A stretch of 52,329 nucleotides of DNA from Candidatus Nanopelagicales bacterium (GTDB lineage Bacteria > Actinomycetota > Actinomycetes > S36-B12 > CAIYMF01). This document shows positions 18,774-26,740 of this stretch, in pieces (position 1 is the stretch's first letter; each line of letters begins with the position of its first letter). Made by a program: the position numbers and the translations under genes. The notes under the pieces were generated by a model. That model had not been told where the DNA came from. It worked only from the letters and a program-made list of their open reading frames with translations, and did not search any database. The DNA lies in NCBI GenBank assembly GCA_025456015.1, contig JALOLK010000017.1:1-52329 (forward strand), written 5' to 3'.

Positions 18774-19297
18774 GCGTCGGTCAACGTCGTGGCGGTCTGC
18801 AGGCTTCCCGTGCTCGACCCCGGACCCTCGGGCGGCGCCTCGGGGGCCCGGTCCGGATCGGGGACGGCGTCGACGCGGGCGCACCCGGCGCACCGGCCGT
18901 GCAGGGCCAGGTGGGTGAGGTCCACCTCGAAGCCCGACGCCGCCCGCACCGCGCTGGCCAGGTCCAGTGCCACCGCCAGCGACTCGGAGGCCACCGCACC
19001 GCAGGCCGCGCACACCAGGTGCAGGTGCGGCTCGTCGTCGACCGAGTGGTAGGTGGGGGCGCCGTGGTGCAGGTGGGTGTGGGTGGCCAGGCCGACGGAC
19101 TCGAGCGCCTCGAGCGCGCGGTAGACGGTGGACAGGCTCACGTCGGGCACCGCCACCTGCACGGCGGCGGCGAGCTCGTCGACATCGGCGTGGCCCAGGC
19201 GCGTGAGTGCCTCGAGGACCGCGCGGCGCTGGCCGGTGCTGCGCAGCCCCGCGGCGCGCAGCCGCTCGGCGGCGTCGAGCGAGCGCGCGTCGGCCAT
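18770..19297 (-). CDS. Fur-family metalloregulator
   Basis: 175 residues. Winged-helix domain (about 10-85; RSTGQRRAVLEAL, SLSTVYRALEALESVGLA), then a metal-sensing dimerisation domain: HHGAPTYHSVDDEPHLHLVCAACG in two parts gives the His-rich site and first CxxC, and THLALHGRCAGC gives the second. These fit Fur/Zur/PerR; the metal cannot be assigned. A 35-residue Pro-rich tail is unusual. Placed one base after the nitrobindin-like gene and overlapping ygfZ, so it may sense iron or redox for this Fe/heme operon. Confidence 0.9.
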   Translation of the reverse strand: MADARSLDAAERLRAAGLRSTGQRRAVLEALTRLGHADVDELAAAVQVAVPDVSLSTVYRALEALESVGLATHTHLHHGAPTYHSVDDEPHLHLVCAACGAVASESLAVALDLASAVRAASGFEVDLTHLALHGRCAGCARVDAVPDPDRAPEAPPEGPGSSTGSLQTATTLTDA

Positions 19298-19298
19298 G

Positions 19299-19850
19299 TC
19301 AGGGCGCGGTCGTGGCCGCGGTGGGGCGCTCGGAGCCCTCGGGGATCGGCTCGAGCGCGATCGCGAGGTGGTTGGTCAGCGACTCGCCGACGGCGGCCAT
19401 GTCGTAGGTGGCCAGCAGCCGACCCTGCACGAGGCCGTAGAGCCGGTGCCCGCCGGTGACCTCCTTGGCCGACTCGGTGCGCACGACCGCGTCGGTGGTC
19501 AGCTCGATGCGCGCGCCGGTGACCCGCGCGTCCTGGATGGCGGTGACCTCGACCCGGCCCAGCCACACCTCGACGAACCCGGTGGGGTGCGCGAGCAGCA
19601 GCTCGACCCGGTTGTCGGGGCGCGCCCGCCAGTACCCCGACTCGGTCGCCGCCCGACGGATGCGCGTGTTCTGCGCGTCGACGATCCACGAGACCGCGCG
19701 GTACTCGAGGAAGGGCCGGCCGTCGGAGGCGAACTCCACGACCTGCTCGTAGCGGAACGGCTCGATCGTGGGGTAGCCGCCCTCGCCGATGCCGCCCCAG
19801 CGCCCGATGAGCCAGCTCAGGTGGGCGAGCTCGGGGGGCAGGTCGGCCAC
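19299..19850 (-). CDS. nitrobindin / FABP-family heme-binding protein
   Basis: 183-residue beta-barrel protein of the actinobacterial FABP (DUF1794, THAP4-like) family. The characteristic N-terminus ELAHLSWLIGRWGGIGEGGYPT and the C-terminal NHLAIALEP with the probable axial His are present. Nitrobindins bind ferric heme b and interact with NO or peroxynitrite. The GTG start lies 2 nt after the stop of the 35-residue membrane peptide. Confidence 0.88.
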   Translation of the reverse strand: MADLPPELAHLSWLIGRWGGIGEGGYPTIEPFRYEQVVEFASDGRPFLEYRAVSWIVDAQNTRIRRAATESGYWRARPDNRVELLLAHPTGFVEVWLGRVEVTAIQDARVTGARIELTTDAVVRTESAKEVTGGHRLYGLVQGRLLATYDMAAVGESLTNHLAIALEPIPEGSERPTAATTAP

Positions 19851-19852
19851 CG

Positions 19853-19960
19853 TCAGGCCTGGCCCTTGTAGAGCTTGTAGACCACGTAGCCGGCGAACCA
19901 GGCGATGAAGATGCTCACCAGGACCAGCAGCCCGGTGAAGAAGAGCTCGATACCGTCCAC
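19853..19960 (-). CDS. 35-residue single-pass membrane peptide
   Basis: A small ORF starting VDGIELFFTGLLVLVSIF and ending YVVYKLYKGQA: one clear transmembrane helix with a basic tail. The GTG start is preceded by TACACT with a 6-nt spacer (leaderless promoter), and the stop is 2 nt before the nitrobindin-like gene, making it first gene of a four-gene operon. Tiny hydrophobic genes of this type next to FABP genes are familiar in actinobacteria (from memory). Function unknown. Confidence 0.8.
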   Translation of the reverse strand: MDGIELFFTGLLVLVSIFIAWFAGYVVYKLYKGQA

Positions 19961-19966
19961 GGGGCG

Positions 19967-19972
19967 AGTGTA
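19967..19972 (-). promoter_or_regulatory. -10 element of the membrane peptide-nitrobindin-fur-ygfZ operon
   Basis: TACACT on the minus strand, 6 nt before the GTG at 19960; back to back with the DsrE-gene promoter. Confidence 0.55.
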
Positions 19973-20036
19973 GTGCGGGCCGGCCGGGGGACGGCGGGGC
20001 CCGGCCGCGAGCACCCCCGGGCGCGGCGCGAGGGCC

Positions 20037-20042
20037 TAGCGT
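20037..20042 (+). promoter_or_regulatory. -10 element for leaderless DsrE-like gene
   Basis: TAGCGT, 7 nt before the ATG at 20050. Confidence 0.5.
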
Positions 20043-20049
20043 GTGCCCC

Positions 20050-20436
20050 ATGGGCCAGCGCACCCTCGTCGTGAAGTGCACCACCGTGGACCCCGAGCCC
20101 TGCTCGCAGGCGTTCACGGTCGCCGCCACGGCGCTGGCCGCCGGGGCGCGCGTCTCGCTGTGGCTGACCGGGGACGCGACGCTGCTGGCCACCCCGGGCC
20201 GCGCCGAGGGGTTCGCCCTGCCGCACGCCGCCCCCCTGGCGGACCTGCGCGACGCGGTGCTCGCCGAGGGCACGCTCACCGTCTGCACGCAGTGCGCCGC
20301 GCGGCGGGGGCTGGAGGCAGCCGACCTGCTGCCGGGCACGCGGATCGCCGGTGCGGCCGCGTTCGTGGACGAAGTGCTGGCCGAGGGCGCGCAGGCCCTG
20401 GTCTACGGCGCCGGGGGCACGACCCCAGCGTCCTGA
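20050..20436 (+). CDS. DsrE-family protein
   Basis: 128 residues with the DsrE/DsrF-like fold: TLVVKCTTVDPEPCSQAFTVAATALAAGARVSLWLTGDA in segments, then TVCTQCAARRGLEAADLLPG, with a conserved CxxC where sulfur-relay members carry their active Cys. May carry persulfide sulfur or act as a small redox protein; no dsr or tus genes are nearby. The neighbouring DUF4395 gene with a Cys-sensing leader suggests a sulfur context. ATG fixed by the TAGCGT hexamer. Confidence 0.8.
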   Translation: MGQRTLVVKCTTVDPEPCSQAFTVAATALAAGARVSLWLTGDATLLATPGRAEGFALPHAAPLADLRDAVLAEGTLTVCTQCAARRGLEAADLLPGTRIAGAAAFVDEVLAEGAQALVYGAGGTTPAS

Positions 20437-20467
20437 TCCCTGCCCGGTTCGACCGGCTCGGCGGTGC

Positions 20468-20926
20468 TCAGGCGCGGCGCAGGCGCTGGGCGCGCAGGTA
20501 CAGCTCGCACCCGATGCAGACGTCGAAGGCCGCGTTGAGGAAGGCCGCGGCCAGCGCGAGGCCGATCGCCCCGAGGGCCAGCCACGGGGCACCCACGGCG
20601 AAGCCGAGCAGGCCGACCAGGCTGAACGCCAGGCCGCAGGCCTGCGCGAACCGCGGGGCCGCCGGGTCCTCGAGGTGGTCCGGCGGGGCCAGCCGGGGGC
20701 GCACGAGGTGCTTGAACACCAGGCCGTAGGGCTGGCGCGCCGGGCCCGCCACGGTGCCGATCGCGAACACGACGGCCTGCAGGGCGAGCAGCACGGGCGA
20801 GGCCAGCACGAGCGCGGCGGCCAGCACGACGGTGGTGATGGCGGCGCCGAAGCGCGGGCCGCGCGGGTCGAGGCCGGTGGGCCGACGCGTGGGGGTCGTG
20901 GTGGCGTCAGGGGTCACAGCAGTCAT
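20468..20926 (-). CDS. DUF4395-family membrane protein
   Basis: 152 residues with about four predicted helices (ITTVVLAAALVLASPVLLAL, LQAVVFAIGTVAG, ACGLAFSLVGLLGFAVG, WLALGAIGLALAAAFLNAAF). The hallmark VRPRLAPPDHLEDPAAPRFAQ and the C-terminal FDVCIGCELYL with CxxC identify DUF4395, commonly found with thioredoxins and rhodaneses of sulfur metabolism. Here it stands alone behind a Cys-rich leader peptide, so its expression probably responds to cysteine. Function unknown. Confidence 0.85.
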   Translation of the reverse strand: MTAVTPDATTTPTRRPTGLDPRGPRFGAAITTVVLAAALVLASPVLLALQAVVFAIGTVAGPARQPYGLVFKHLVRPRLAPPDHLEDPAAPRFAQACGLAFSLVGLLGFAVGAPWLALGAIGLALAAAFLNAAFDVCIGCELYLRAQRLRRA

Positions 20927-20978
20927 GGGGAGCTCCGGGAGGGGCGGGGATGCGCGGACGCGCCGGACAGGGCGGAGG

Positions 20979-21056
20979 TCAGCGCATGCAACACAGGCAG
21001 GTGCTGGTGCGGCCGTGGTCCACGGCCCGCCGCCTCGTCAGATGCACCTGCTGCAT
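20979..21056 (-). CDS. poly-Cys leader peptide (attenuator ORF)
   Basis: 25-codon ORF: begins MQQVHLTRRRAVDH and ends TSTCLCCMR. This is the actinobacterial leader-peptide pattern (L-x-x-RR-x-VD-x-x-R...C-rich end) that precedes sulfur-assimilation genes; in mycobacteria leaderless poly-Cys ORFs act as cysteine-responsive attenuators. A TACCCT -10 lies 6 nt before the ATG (leaderless). CCTCC directly after the stop could pair with the GGAG ribosome-binding site of DUF4395, 40 nt on; ribosomes stalling at Cys codons would free it. Confidence 0.8.
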   Translation of the reverse strand: MQQVHLTRRRAVDHGRTSTCLCCMR

Positions 21057-21062
21057 GGCCCG

Positions 21063-21068
21063 AGGGTA
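21063..21068 (-). promoter_or_regulatory. -10 element for the leader peptide / DUF4395 transcript
   Basis: TACCCT on the minus strand, 6 nt before the leader ATG. Confidence 0.6.
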
Positions 21069-21087
21069 CCGGCGATCGTGGAAACGT

Positions 21088-21099
21088 GAACGATCGTTC
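21088..21099. promoter_or_regulatory. 12-bp palindrome, possible operator
   Basis: GAACGATCGTTC is a perfect palindrome about 20 nt upstream of the leader-peptide -10 and in the divergent region with the NYN gene. Candidate repressor or activator site; no binding protein is identified. Confidence 0.4.
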
Positions 21100-21140
21100 C
21101 GGATGGTGAGACACCGCGCTGCCTGGGCGATCGCACCTGT

Positions 21141-21146
21141 CAGGCT
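21141..21146 (+). promoter_or_regulatory. -10 element for NYN-LOTUS gene
   Basis: CAGGCT, 6 nt before the ATG at 21153; a weak hexamer but with the spacing seen at the other leaderless genes here. Confidence 0.35.
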
Positions 21147-21152
21147 GGGGCC

Positions 21153-21995
21153 ATGACGACACCGCCCCGTGACCGGGCCCCTGGCCGCGGCCGGATCCCC
21201 GAGTCCGACGAGGGCCAGCTGCGCCTGGCCGTCCTGATCGACGCCGACAACGCGCAGGCGGCCGTGATCGAGCAGCTGCTGGCCGAGGTGGCCAGGTTCG
21301 GCGACGCGACGGTCCGGCGGATCTACGGGGACTTCACCTCGCCCAGCAGCGCGTCCTGGAAGCGCGTCCTGCAGCGCAACGCGATCAAGCCGGTGCAGCA
21401 GTTCGCCTACTCCACCGGCAAGAACGCCACCGACAGCACGCTCATCATCGACGCGATGGACCTGCTGTACACCGGCAACTTCGACGGGTTCTGCCTGGTC
21501 ACCAGCGACAGCGACTTCACCGGGCTGGCCATGCGCCTGCGCGAGGAGGGCCTGACCGTGCTCGGCTTCGGGGAGCGCAAGACCCCGGAGGCGTTCCGCA
21601 ACGCCTGCCACCGGTTCGTGTTCGTCGAGGTGCTGCGCGAGGCCGCCGCCGGGGTGGCCAGGGCTCCTGAGCCGCCCGAGGCCGACCAGCGCCCGGACAC
21701 CAGCACCGAGGCCGAGGCGACCGCGGAGCAGCGGACGGGTGCGACTGCCGCGCGGCCGAAGCTGCCGAAGAAGTTCGTGCTCTCGGCCCTGGCCCAGTCC
21801 GCGGACGACGAGGGGTGGGCGCACGTCGGCACCTTCGGCAGCTACCTCAACAAGCTCCAGCCGGACTTCGACCCCCGGCTCTACGGCTACCGCAAGCTCT
21901 CGGACCTCATCCGGGCGCGCACCGACCTGTTCGTCACCGAGGAGCGCCGCGCGCCCGGCGCCAACCAGTCGGCCCTGTACCTGCGCGCGCGCTGA
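21153..21995 (+). CDS. NYN-domain ribonuclease-like protein with C-terminal LOTUS/OST-HTH domain
   Basis: 280 residues. NYN domain (about 22-165) of the PIN-like nuclease superfamily with the acidic active-site set in VLIDADNAQ, DSTLIIDAMDLLY and LVTSDSDFTGLAMRLRE. A Pro/Glu-rich linker leads to a LOTUS (OST-HTH) RNA-binding domain (about 205-278; FVLSALAQSADDEGWAHVGTFGSYL, RLYGYRKLSDLI). Predicted RNA-binding or RNA-cleaving protein; the target is unknown. Similar NYN-LOTUS proteins are widespread in bacteria. Stands alone between the sulfur locus and hut genes. Confidence 0.9.
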   Translation: MTTPPRDRAPGRGRIPESDEGQLRLAVLIDADNAQAAVIEQLLAEVARFGDATVRRIYGDFTSPSSASWKRVLQRNAIKPVQQFAYSTGKNATDSTLIIDAMDLLYTGNFDGFCLVTSDSDFTGLAMRLREEGLTVLGFGERKTPEAFRNACHRFVFVEVLREAAAGVARAPEPPEADQRPDTSTEAEATAEQRTGATAARPKLPKKFVLSALAQSADDEGWAHVGTFGSYLNKLQPDFDPRLYGYRKLSDLIRARTDLFVTEERRAPGANQSALYLRAR

Positions 21996-22068
21996 GCCAC
22001 CCGACCCCCGCCCGGGCAGTGGGCCGCGGGCCGGGCATCGGCGTGCCCCGGGTGCTAGGCATGCGGAT

Positions 22069-23661
22069 GTGACCGACGCGCCCGTCCCCGTGGTGGCCCC
22101 CGTGGTGCCGGGCGTGGACGGCGCGCGCGACGCCGTCGACATCGACGACCTGACGGTCGAGGCCGTCGTGGATGTCGGGCGCGGCCGACGGCGGCTGGTG
22201 GTCGGGGCTGCCGCGCTGGAGCGGGTGCGCCGCGCGCGCGAGCACGTCGAGGCGCTCGCCGCCGGGGACCAGCCGGCCTACGGGGTCAGCACCGGGTTCG
22301 GTGCGCTGGCGACTGTCGCGATCCCGCCGGATCGCCGGGTGGCCCTGCAGCGCAGCCTCATCCGCAGCCACGCGGCGGGGATGGGACCGCTGGTCGAGCC
22401 GGCGGCCGTGCGCACGATGATGGCGCTGCGGCTGCACACGCTGTGCTCGGGGCACACCGGGGTGCGCCCGGAGGTGGTCGAGGCGCTCGCGGGGCTGCTC
22501 GACGCCGGGATCGTCCCCGCCGTCCACGAGCACGGGTCGCTGGGCTGCAGCGGCGACCTGGCCCCGCTGGCGCACGTCGCGCTCGTGCTCATGGGCGAGG
22601 GTCATGTCCTGGCCGGCGACGGCACCACCCCGGCACCGGCCGCACCCACACTGGCCGCTGCGGGGCTGACGCCCCTGGTGCTGGCCACGAAGGAGGGCCT
22701 GGCACTCACGAACGGCACCGACGGGATGCTCGCGATGCTCGCCCTGGCTGCCGTCGAGCTGGCCGACCTGCTGCGGGTGGCCGACGTCACCGCGGCGATG
22801 AGCGTGGAGGCCCTGCTGGGCACCGACCGTGCCTTCGCCGAGGACCTCGTCGCCCTGCGGCCCCACCCGGGGCAGGCAGCGTCGGCGGCGAACCTGCGCA
22901 GGCTGCTGGCCGGCTCGGCGATCGTGGCCTCGCACCGGGCCGACCGCACGCACCTGGTGCAGGACGCCTACTCGCTGCGCTGCGCCCCGCAGGTCGCCGG
23001 GGCCGCGCGCGACGCGCTGGGCTACGCGCACGGCGTCGCCACCCGCGAGCTGGCCTCGGCGATCGACAACCCGGTGGTCACCGCTGACGGCCGGGTCGAG
23101 TCCAACGGCAACTTCCACGGGGCGCCGGTCGCCCATGCGCTGGACTTCCTGGCCATTCCCGTCGCGGATGTGGCCTCGATCAGCGAGCGGCGCATCGACC
23201 GGCTGCTCGACCGCAGCCGGAACCAGGGCCTGCCGCCGTTCCTGGCCCACGAGGTGGGCGTGGACTCCGGCGTGATGATCGCCCAGTACACCGCGGCCGG
23301 GATCGTCGCCGAGCTCAAGCGCCTGGCGGTGCCGGCCAGCGTGGACTCGATCCCCACCTCGGCCATGCAGGAGGACCACGTCTCGATGGGCTGGGCGGCC
23401 GGGCGCAAGCTGCTGCGCGCGCTCGGCGGGCTGCGCCAGGTGCTGGCGATCGAGCTGCTCGTCGCCGGTCGCGCCCTGGACCTGCGGGCGCCCCTGGTCC
23501 CCGGGCCCGGGACCGGCGCCGCGCTGGCCGCACTGCGCACGGTGGTGGCCGGGCCGGGCCCCGATCGCGTGCTGGCCGACGAGCTCGCCGCCGCAGACGC
23601 GCTGATCGCCGACGGCCGGCTGCTCGACGCCGTCACGGCCACGGTGGGACCACTGGCATGA
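22069..23661 (+). CDS. hutH: histidine ammonia-lyase
   Basis: First step of histidine degradation: L-His to urocanate plus ammonia. 530 residues. The MIO prosthetic group should form at C160-S161-G162 in GSLGCSGDLAPLAH (most HutH have Ala-Ser-Gly). YGVSTGFG carries the catalytic Tyr, and QDAYSLRCAPQ and the IDNPVV...GNFHG region are conserved. The GTG start gives a slightly long N-terminus; a later start is possible. First of the hut gene set, all in the same direction. Confidence 0.95.
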   Translation: MTDAPVPVVAPVVPGVDGARDAVDIDDLTVEAVVDVGRGRRRLVVGAAALERVRRAREHVEALAAGDQPAYGVSTGFGALATVAIPPDRRVALQRSLIRSHAAGMGPLVEPAAVRTMMALRLHTLCSGHTGVRPEVVEALAGLLDAGIVPAVHEHGSLGCSGDLAPLAHVALVLMGEGHVLAGDGTTPAPAAPTLAAAGLTPLVLATKEGLALTNGTDGMLAMLALAAVELADLLRVADVTAAMSVEALLGTDRAFAEDLVALRPHPGQAASAANLRRLLAGSAIVASHRADRTHLVQDAYSLRCAPQVAGAARDALGYAHGVATRELASAIDNPVVTADGRVESNGNFHGAPVAHALDFLAIPVADVASISERRIDRLLDRSRNQGLPPFLAHEVGVDSGVMIAQYTAAGIVAELKRLAVPASVDSIPTSAMQEDHVSMGWAAGRKLLRALGGLRQVLAIELLVAGRALDLRAPLVPGPGTGAALAALRTVVAGPGPDRVLADELAAADALIADGRLLDAVTATVGPLA

Positions 23662-23669
23662 GGGGTCCG

Positions 23670-23722
23670 CGTCTGCGTCGTCGATTCCGCCAACTGAGTT
23701 GATGGAATCGACGACGCAGACG
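23670..23722 (+). promoter_or_regulatory. 19-bp perfect hairpin between hutH and hutU
   Basis: CGTCTGCGTCGTCGATTCC (23670-23688) pairs perfectly with 23704-23722; the 15-nt loop can itself pair (CAAC with GTTG). It sits 8 nt after the hutH stop and 24 nt before the hutU ATG, with no T-tract. May attenuate or process the hut mRNA, or be a dispersed palindromic element. Confidence 0.75.
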
Positions 23723-23745
23723 GCGAGGGGACGACAGGAGGACGC

Positions 23746-25416
23746 ATGACCCACGACCTCGGCACCCCCGTGCCCGTCCGTGCCCCGCGCGGCACCGCCC
23801 GCAGCGCCCTGGGTTGGCCCCAGGAGGCCGCGCTGCGCATGCTGGCGAACAACCTCGACCCAGCGGTGGCCGAGCACCCCGACGCCCTGGTCGTGTACGG
23901 CGGGACCGGCCGGGCGGCCCGTGACTGGCCCAGCTTCCACGCGCTCGTGCGCACGCTCACCACGCTGCGCGACGACGAGACGATGCTCGTGCAGTCCGGC
24001 CGGCCCGTCGGCGTGCTGCGCACGCACGAGTGGGCCCCACGCGCGCTCATCGCCAACGCCAACCTCGTGGGCGACTGGGCCACCTGGCCGGAGTTCCGCC
24101 GGCTCGAGGCACTGGGCCTGACCATGTACGGCCAGATGACGGCCGGCAGCTGGATCTACATCGGCACGCAGGGCATCGTGCAGGGCACCTACGAGACGTT
24201 CGCCGCGGTGGCCGCCAAGCGGTTCGGCGGCTCGCTGGCCGGCACGCTCACCCTGACCGCGGGCTGCGGCGGCATGGGCGGCGCGCAGCCGCTGGCCGTC
24301 ACGCTCAACGGCGGCGCGTGCCTGATCGTCGACGTCGACGCCTCCCGGCTGGCCAGGCGCGTGGCGCAGCGCTACCTCGACGAGTGGACCGACGACCTCG
24401 ACACGGCCCTCGAGCGAGCGCAGGCCGCCAGGGCGCAGCGCCGCGGCTGGAGCGTCGGGCTCGTCGGCAACGCCGCCGAGGTCCTGCCCGAGCTGCTGCG
24501 CCGCGGGGTGGCGGTCGACATCGTCACCGACCAGACCTCCGCGCACGACCCGCTGGCCTACTGCCCCATCGGCGTGCCCTTCGACCAGTGGCACGAGCTG
24601 GCGGCGGCCGACCCGGAGGCGTTCACCGCGCGAGCCCGGGCGTCGATGGCCCGCCACGTCGAGGCGATGGTCGGATTCCTCGACGCCGGGGCGGAGGTCT
24701 TCGACTACGGCAACTCGATCCGGGGGGAGGCGCAGCTGGCCGGGTACGAGCGCGCGTTCGCCTTCCCCGGGTTCGTGCCGGCGTACATCCGGCCCCTGTT
24801 CTGCGAGGGGCGCGGCCCCTTCCGGTGGGTGGCGCTCTCCGGCGACCCCCGCGACATCGCCGTCACCGACCAGGCCGTGCTGCGGCTGTTCCCCGACAAC
24901 GAGCCGCTGGCGCGGTGGATGCGGGCAGCCGGCGAGCGCATCGCCTTCCAGGGCCTGCCGGCCCGGATCTGCTGGCTGGGCCAGGGCGAGCGCGAGCGCG
25001 CGGGGCTCGAGTTCAACGCGCTCGTGGCATCCGGGGCGATCAGCGCGCCGATCGTCATCGGCCGCGACCACCTCGACACGGGCTCGGTGGCCTCGCCGTA
25101 CCGGGAGACCGAGGCCATGCGCGACGGCTCCGATGCGATCGCGGACTGGCCGCTGCTCAACGCGCTCACCGCGGCCTCGTCGGGGGCCGCCTGGGTCTCG
25201 ATCCACCACGGCGGTGGGGTCGGCATGGGTCGCTCGATCCACGCCGGCCAGGTGAGCGTGGCCGACGGCACGCCGCTGGCTGCCCAGAAGCTGGAACGGG
25301 TGCTGCACAACGATCCCGCCACCGGCGTGCTGCGCCACGCCGACGCCGGCTACGAGCGGGCCCTCGAGGTCGCCGGCGAGCAGGGCCTGCGCATCCCGAT
25401 GCGGGAGGGCCGATGA
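23746..25416 (+). CDS. hutU: urocanate hydratase
   Basis: Second step of histidine degradation: hydrates urocanate to 4-imidazolone-5-propionate using tightly bound NAD+. 556 residues, full length. NAD-binding [46 protein letters not shown] and [12 protein letters not shown] are typical; the essential Cys is C409 in [28 protein letters not shown] is the C-terminal signature. A strong AGGAGG site precedes the ATG. The stop overlaps a 38-codon ORF (ATGA). Confidence 0.97.
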   Translation: MTHDLGTPVPVRAPRGTARSALGWPQEAALRMLANNLDPAVAEHPDALVVYGGTGRAARDWPSFHALVRTLTTLRDDETMLVQSGRPVGVLRTHEWAPRALIANANLVGDWATWPEFRRLEALGLTMYGQMTAGSWIYIGTQGIVQGTYETFAAVAAKRFGGSLAGTLTLTAGCGGMGGAQPLAVTLNGGACLIVDVDASRLARRVAQRYLDEWTDDLDTALERAQAARAQRRGWSVGLVGNAAEVLPELLRRGVAVDIVTDQTSAHDPLAYCPIGVPFDQWHELAAADPEAFTARARASMARHVEAMVGFLDAGAEVFDYGNSIRGEAQLAGYERAFAFPGFVPAYIRPLFCEGRGPFRWVALSGDPRDIAVTDQAVLRLFPDNEPLARWMRAAGERIAFQGLPARICWLGQGERERAGLEFNALVASGAISAPIVIGRDHLDTGSVASPYRETEAMRDGSDAIADWPLLNALTAASSGAAWVSIHHGGGVGMGRSIHAGQVSVADGTPLAAQKLERVLHNDPATGVLRHADAGYERALEVAGEQGLRIPMREGR

Positions 25417-25529
25417 GTCCTGGTCCGGCCGTCCTGACCCCGCACGCGCCTGGAACCGACCTGCTGCGCCCGGGGTGTCCGGTGAGCATGCCGGCCCCGA
25501 GCGCGGCCGCGGAGCAGGGGCTCCGGTGA
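25413..25529 (+). CDS. 38-residue coupling ORF between hutU and hutI
   Basis: Its ATG overlaps the hutU stop (ATGA, 25413-25416) and its TGA overlaps the hutI GTG (25526-25529), so it bridges the two genes. The product, starting [15 protein letters not shown], has no recognisable domain. Either a real small protein, a device for translational coupling, or a remnant of a gene lost from the operon (an amidohydrolase or hutF often sits here in relatives). Confidence 0.45.
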   Translation: MSPGPAVLTPHAPGTDLLRPGCPVSMPAPSAAAEQGLR

Positions 25530-26740
25530 CCCCCCACCACAGCCTCCTGCTCGACGACATCGGCGAGCTGGTGACGAACGACCCCGCGCTGGCGGAACGG
25601 GGGGCTGAGCCCGACGTTGCGGCCCTCGGGATCGTCCACGACGCGGCCGTCGTGGTCGCGGACGGCCGGGTCGCCTGGGTGGGCCCTGCCGCGCAGGCGC
25701 CCGCCGCCGACGAGCGCCTCGACTGCGCGGGCGGCGCGGTGCTCCCCGGCTTCGTCGACTCGCACGCGCATCTGGTGTTCGCCGGCGAGCGGGCGGGCGA
25801 GTTCGCAGCCCGCATGTCCGGCCGGCCCTACCGGGCGGGTGGGATCGGCACGACGGTGACGGCGACCCGGGCTGCCTCGGATGCCGCGCTGCGCACCAAC
25901 CTGGCCCGGCTCGTCGCCGAGCTGCACGCGGCCGGTGTCACCACCTTCGAGGTGAAGTCGGGCTACGGCCTGACCGTGGCCGACGAGCAGCGGGCCTGCC
26001 GCCTGGCGGCGGAGGTGACCGACGAGGTGACGTTCCTCGGCGCCCACGTGGTGCCCGCCGAGCACGCCCGGGACCGGGCCGGCTACCTCGACCTGCTCAC
26101 CGGGCCGATGCTGGCCGCGGCCGCGCCGCACGCCCGCTGGGCCGACGTCTTCGTCGAGCGCGGGGCGTTCGACGCCGTGGAGGCCCACGTCGTGCTCGAG
26201 GCGGCCGCACGTGCCGGGCTGGGCCTGCGGGTGCACGCCAACCAGCTGGGCCCCGGACCCGGGGCGGCGCTGGCCGCCGCCCACGGCGCAGCCTCAGCCG
26301 ACCACTGCACCCACCTGCGCCGCCGCGACATCGCCGCGCTGGCCGATGCCGGCACCGTCGCGACCCTGCTGCCGGCCGCCGAGCTCGGCACCCGCTCGCC
26401 GTTCCCGGACGCCCGCCGGCTGCTCGCCGCGGGCGTCACGGTGGCGCTGGCGACGGACTGCAACCCCGGCACGGCGTACACGACCTCGATGCCGCTCGTG
26501 ATCGCGCTGGCGGTGTCCGGGATGCGGATGACCCCCGCGGAGGCCGTCCGGGCTGCCACGGCCGGCGGGGCGACCGCCCTGCGCCGCACGGACGTGGGCC
26601 GGATCGTGCCCGGTGGCCCGGCCGACCTGGTGCTGCTCGACGCCCCGAGCCACGTGCACCTGGCCTACCGTCCGGGGGTGCCGCTGCTGCGCGCGGTGTG
26701 GCAGGGGGGTGTCCGGGTGGACCGACGGGAGGCGCCATGA
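25526..26740 (+). CDS. hutI: imidazolonepropionase
   Basis: Third step of histidine degradation: opens the imidazolone ring to N-formimino-L-glutamate. Amidohydrolase-fold metalloenzyme, 404 residues. Metal motif [55 protein letters not shown] and [10 protein letters not shown] are characteristic. I choose the GTG at 25526 ([15 protein letters not shown]) over 25475, because the upstream residues look like non-family sequence and the GTG overlaps the preceding mini-ORF stop. The stop overlaps hutG by 4 nt. Confidence 0.95.
   Translation: MTPHHSLLLDDIGELVTNDPALAERGAEPDVAALGIVHDAAVVVADGRVAWVGPAAQAPAADERLDCAGGAVLPGFVDSHAHLVFAGERAGEFAARMSGRPYRAGGIGTTVTATRAASDAALRTNLARLVAELHAAGVTTFEVKSGYGLTVADEQRACRLAAEVTDEVTFLGAHVVPAEHARDRAGYLDLLTGPMLAAAAPHARWADVFVERGAFDAVEAHVVLEAAARAGLGLRVHANQLGPGPGAALAAAHGAASADHCTHLRRRDIAALADAGTVATLLPAAELGTRSPFPDARRLLAAGVTVALATDCNPGTAYTTSMPLVIALAVSGMRMTPAEAVRAATAGGATALRRTDVGRIVPGGPADLVLLDAPSHVHLAYRPGVPLLRAVWQGGVRVDRREAP

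Noticed and set aside
21934-25815. 1293-residue minus-strand ORF across the hut genes
   Set aside because: Composition typical of an out-of-frame read; hutH, hutU and hutI on the other strand are complete.
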